DNA from: an uncultured Alphaproteobacteria bacterium
GTDB taxonomy: Bacteria; Pseudomonadota; Alphaproteobacteria; Micavibrionales; Micavibrionaceae
Reading direction: 5' to 3'
DNA: 43,613 nt
Assembly (NCBI GenBank): GCA_900696495.1
Contig: CAADGI010000021.1
Span: forward strand, 1-43,613
Shown here in pieces: positions 43,045-43,613 of this stretch. Position numbers and translations under genes: made by a program. Numbering within the stretch: the stretch's first letter is position 1; every line of letters begins with the position of its first letter. The notes beneath the pieces were generated by a model. It was not told the origin of the DNA and made no database searches. It was given only the letters and a program-made list of their open reading frames with translations.

Positions 43045-43583
43045 AAATTGTAAGTTTTAAGAAAAAAGTTATAAGCAGCAAAAGATTCCAAATCTTATTG
43101 CTTATTACTTGTTGCTTATTACTTCCTTCTTGCGGCATGCGCCCGGTCTACGGCGTCAACCGCGACATGCCGGTCGGCGTCGAGGAAAAACTGGGGCAAG
43201 TCAGCATCGGCAATATCCCCGACCGCGAGGGGCAATACTTACGCAACGCGCTGATCGACCGCTTCTACCGGTCTGGCCGCCCGTCCGACCCGGCCTATAC
43301 GCTGAACTTCACGCCCGTCACCGAAAACCGTACGGAACTTGATATCACCAAGGCGTCCGACACCACCCGCGCCCAGCTTCGCCTCTACACAACCATGACG
43401 CTGAATAATTTAGTCACGGGACAGGTGCTTTTTTCTCGTGATCTTACTGCCATCACAAGCTATAACGTCCTTGGCAGCGAATTTGCCACCCGCGTGACAG
43501 AAGATAACGCCCGCACCAACGCGCTTGACGAGTTGGCCCGCCAAGCGGAGATGCACACGGGACTTTATTTCAGACGGCAGTAA
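43041..43583 (+). CDS. lptE: LPS-assembly lipoprotein LptE
   Basis: A 180-residue predicted LptE, the lipoprotein partner of LptD in inserting LPS in the outer membrane. The signal peptide (about 1-30) ends with the lipobox LPSC. The mature part has the family [19 protein letters not shown] and [29 protein letters not shown] segments. It overlaps leuS by 4 bases (ATGA), the usual alphaproteobacterial arrangement, with holA expected next beyond the window. Oddly, codons for residues about 10-30 are very AT-rich and contain a tandem TTGCTTATTACTT repeat, unlike the rest of the gene. Confidence 0.88.
   Translation: MKIVSFKKKVISSKRFQILLLITCCLLLPSCGMRPVYGVNRDMPVGVEEKLGQVSIGNIPDREGQYLRNALIDRFYRSGRPSDPAYTLNFTPVTENRTELDITKASDTTRAQLRLYTTMTLNNLVTGQVLFSRDLTAITSYNVLGSEFATRVTEDNARTNALDELARQAEMHTGLYFRRQ
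43103..43130. repeat. AT-rich tandem repeat in the lptE signal peptide
   Basis: Two adjacent copies of a 14-base unit, TTGCTTATTACTTG and TTGCTTATTACTTC, encode Leu-Ile-Thr-Cys-Cys-Leu-type signal-peptide residues. A nearby AAGTTATAAGCAGCAA (43067-43082) is nearly complementary. Confidence 0.6.
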
Positions 43584-43613
43584 ACGCCGCGTATAAAAAA
43601 ACTAAAAAATAAA

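Overview
The window is a stretch of an alphaproteobacterial chromosome, inferred from gene content and order because no rRNA is present. The main clues are the block of a DUF3576 lipoprotein gene, leuS and lptE, the hisB-hisH-hisA-hisF-hisE order, an NDUFA9-like reductase, an alphaproteobacterial-type LexA site (GTTC-N7-GTTC with one mismatch) before dinD-uvrD, and a gmk/rsmA/surA neighbourhood. Coding density is high, many convergent pairs touch or overlap at their stops, and G+C is high apart from AT-rich intergenic islands. A Micavibrio-like or other deep-branching lineage is possible, but I cannot prove it. I see no prophage, IS element or CRISPR array.

Layout. 1-5100: tRNA-Ser(GGA), two unknown proteins, an alpha/beta hydrolase, two LPS-type glycosyltransferases (GT4 and GT9) and an ArsR-family repressor. 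5100-10040: an SDR dehydrogenase, gmk, rsmA, surA (pdxA and lptD are missing from the expected block), an NDUFA9-like protein and an unknown protein. 10040-17700: a dinD-uvrD damage operon, a diguanylate cyclase, a LOG-family nucleotide hydrolase, an unknown acidic protein and the ComM ATPase. 17870-22450: an FAD oxidoreductase, an unknown protein, a helical-repeat plus RAP-domain protein of a kind best known from eukaryotic organelles, a HIT protein, panD, and a 61-residue protein behind two Zur-like palindromes. 22450-30930: the histidine genes hisE, hisF, hisA, hisH and hisB on the minus strand, interrupted by an inverse-autotransporter adhesin, a 32-residue Cys/Gly-rich peptide, a GNAT acetyltransferase and a divergent hisD. 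hisG and hisC are not in the window. 31050-37420: small exported and membrane proteins, an Smr-domain protein, a degenerate OmpR-type regulator and a YggS-family PLP protein. 37670-43613: a porin, the DUF3576 lipoprotein, leuS and lptE.

How the genes work together. Envelope biogenesis is a recurring theme: LPS glycosyltransferases, SurA and LptE for outer-membrane assembly, a porin and a large surface adhesin as likely clients, and several lipoproteins or secreted proteins. Histidine biosynthesis and the dinD-uvrD unit are the clearest pathway-level groups.

The most unusual items are the OPR/RAP-like protein (19977-21353), three palindromic repeat units read in frame inside the essential leuS gene, tandem Zur-like boxes before a His-rich small protein, a free-standing Cys/Gly-rich mini-gene with its own promoter and terminator, and a HisD with two of its four zinc ligands changed. 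Several families of dispersed palindromic repeats fill the spacers, mainly at 22.1, 27.4, 30.2, 35.1 and 36.5-37.6 kb.
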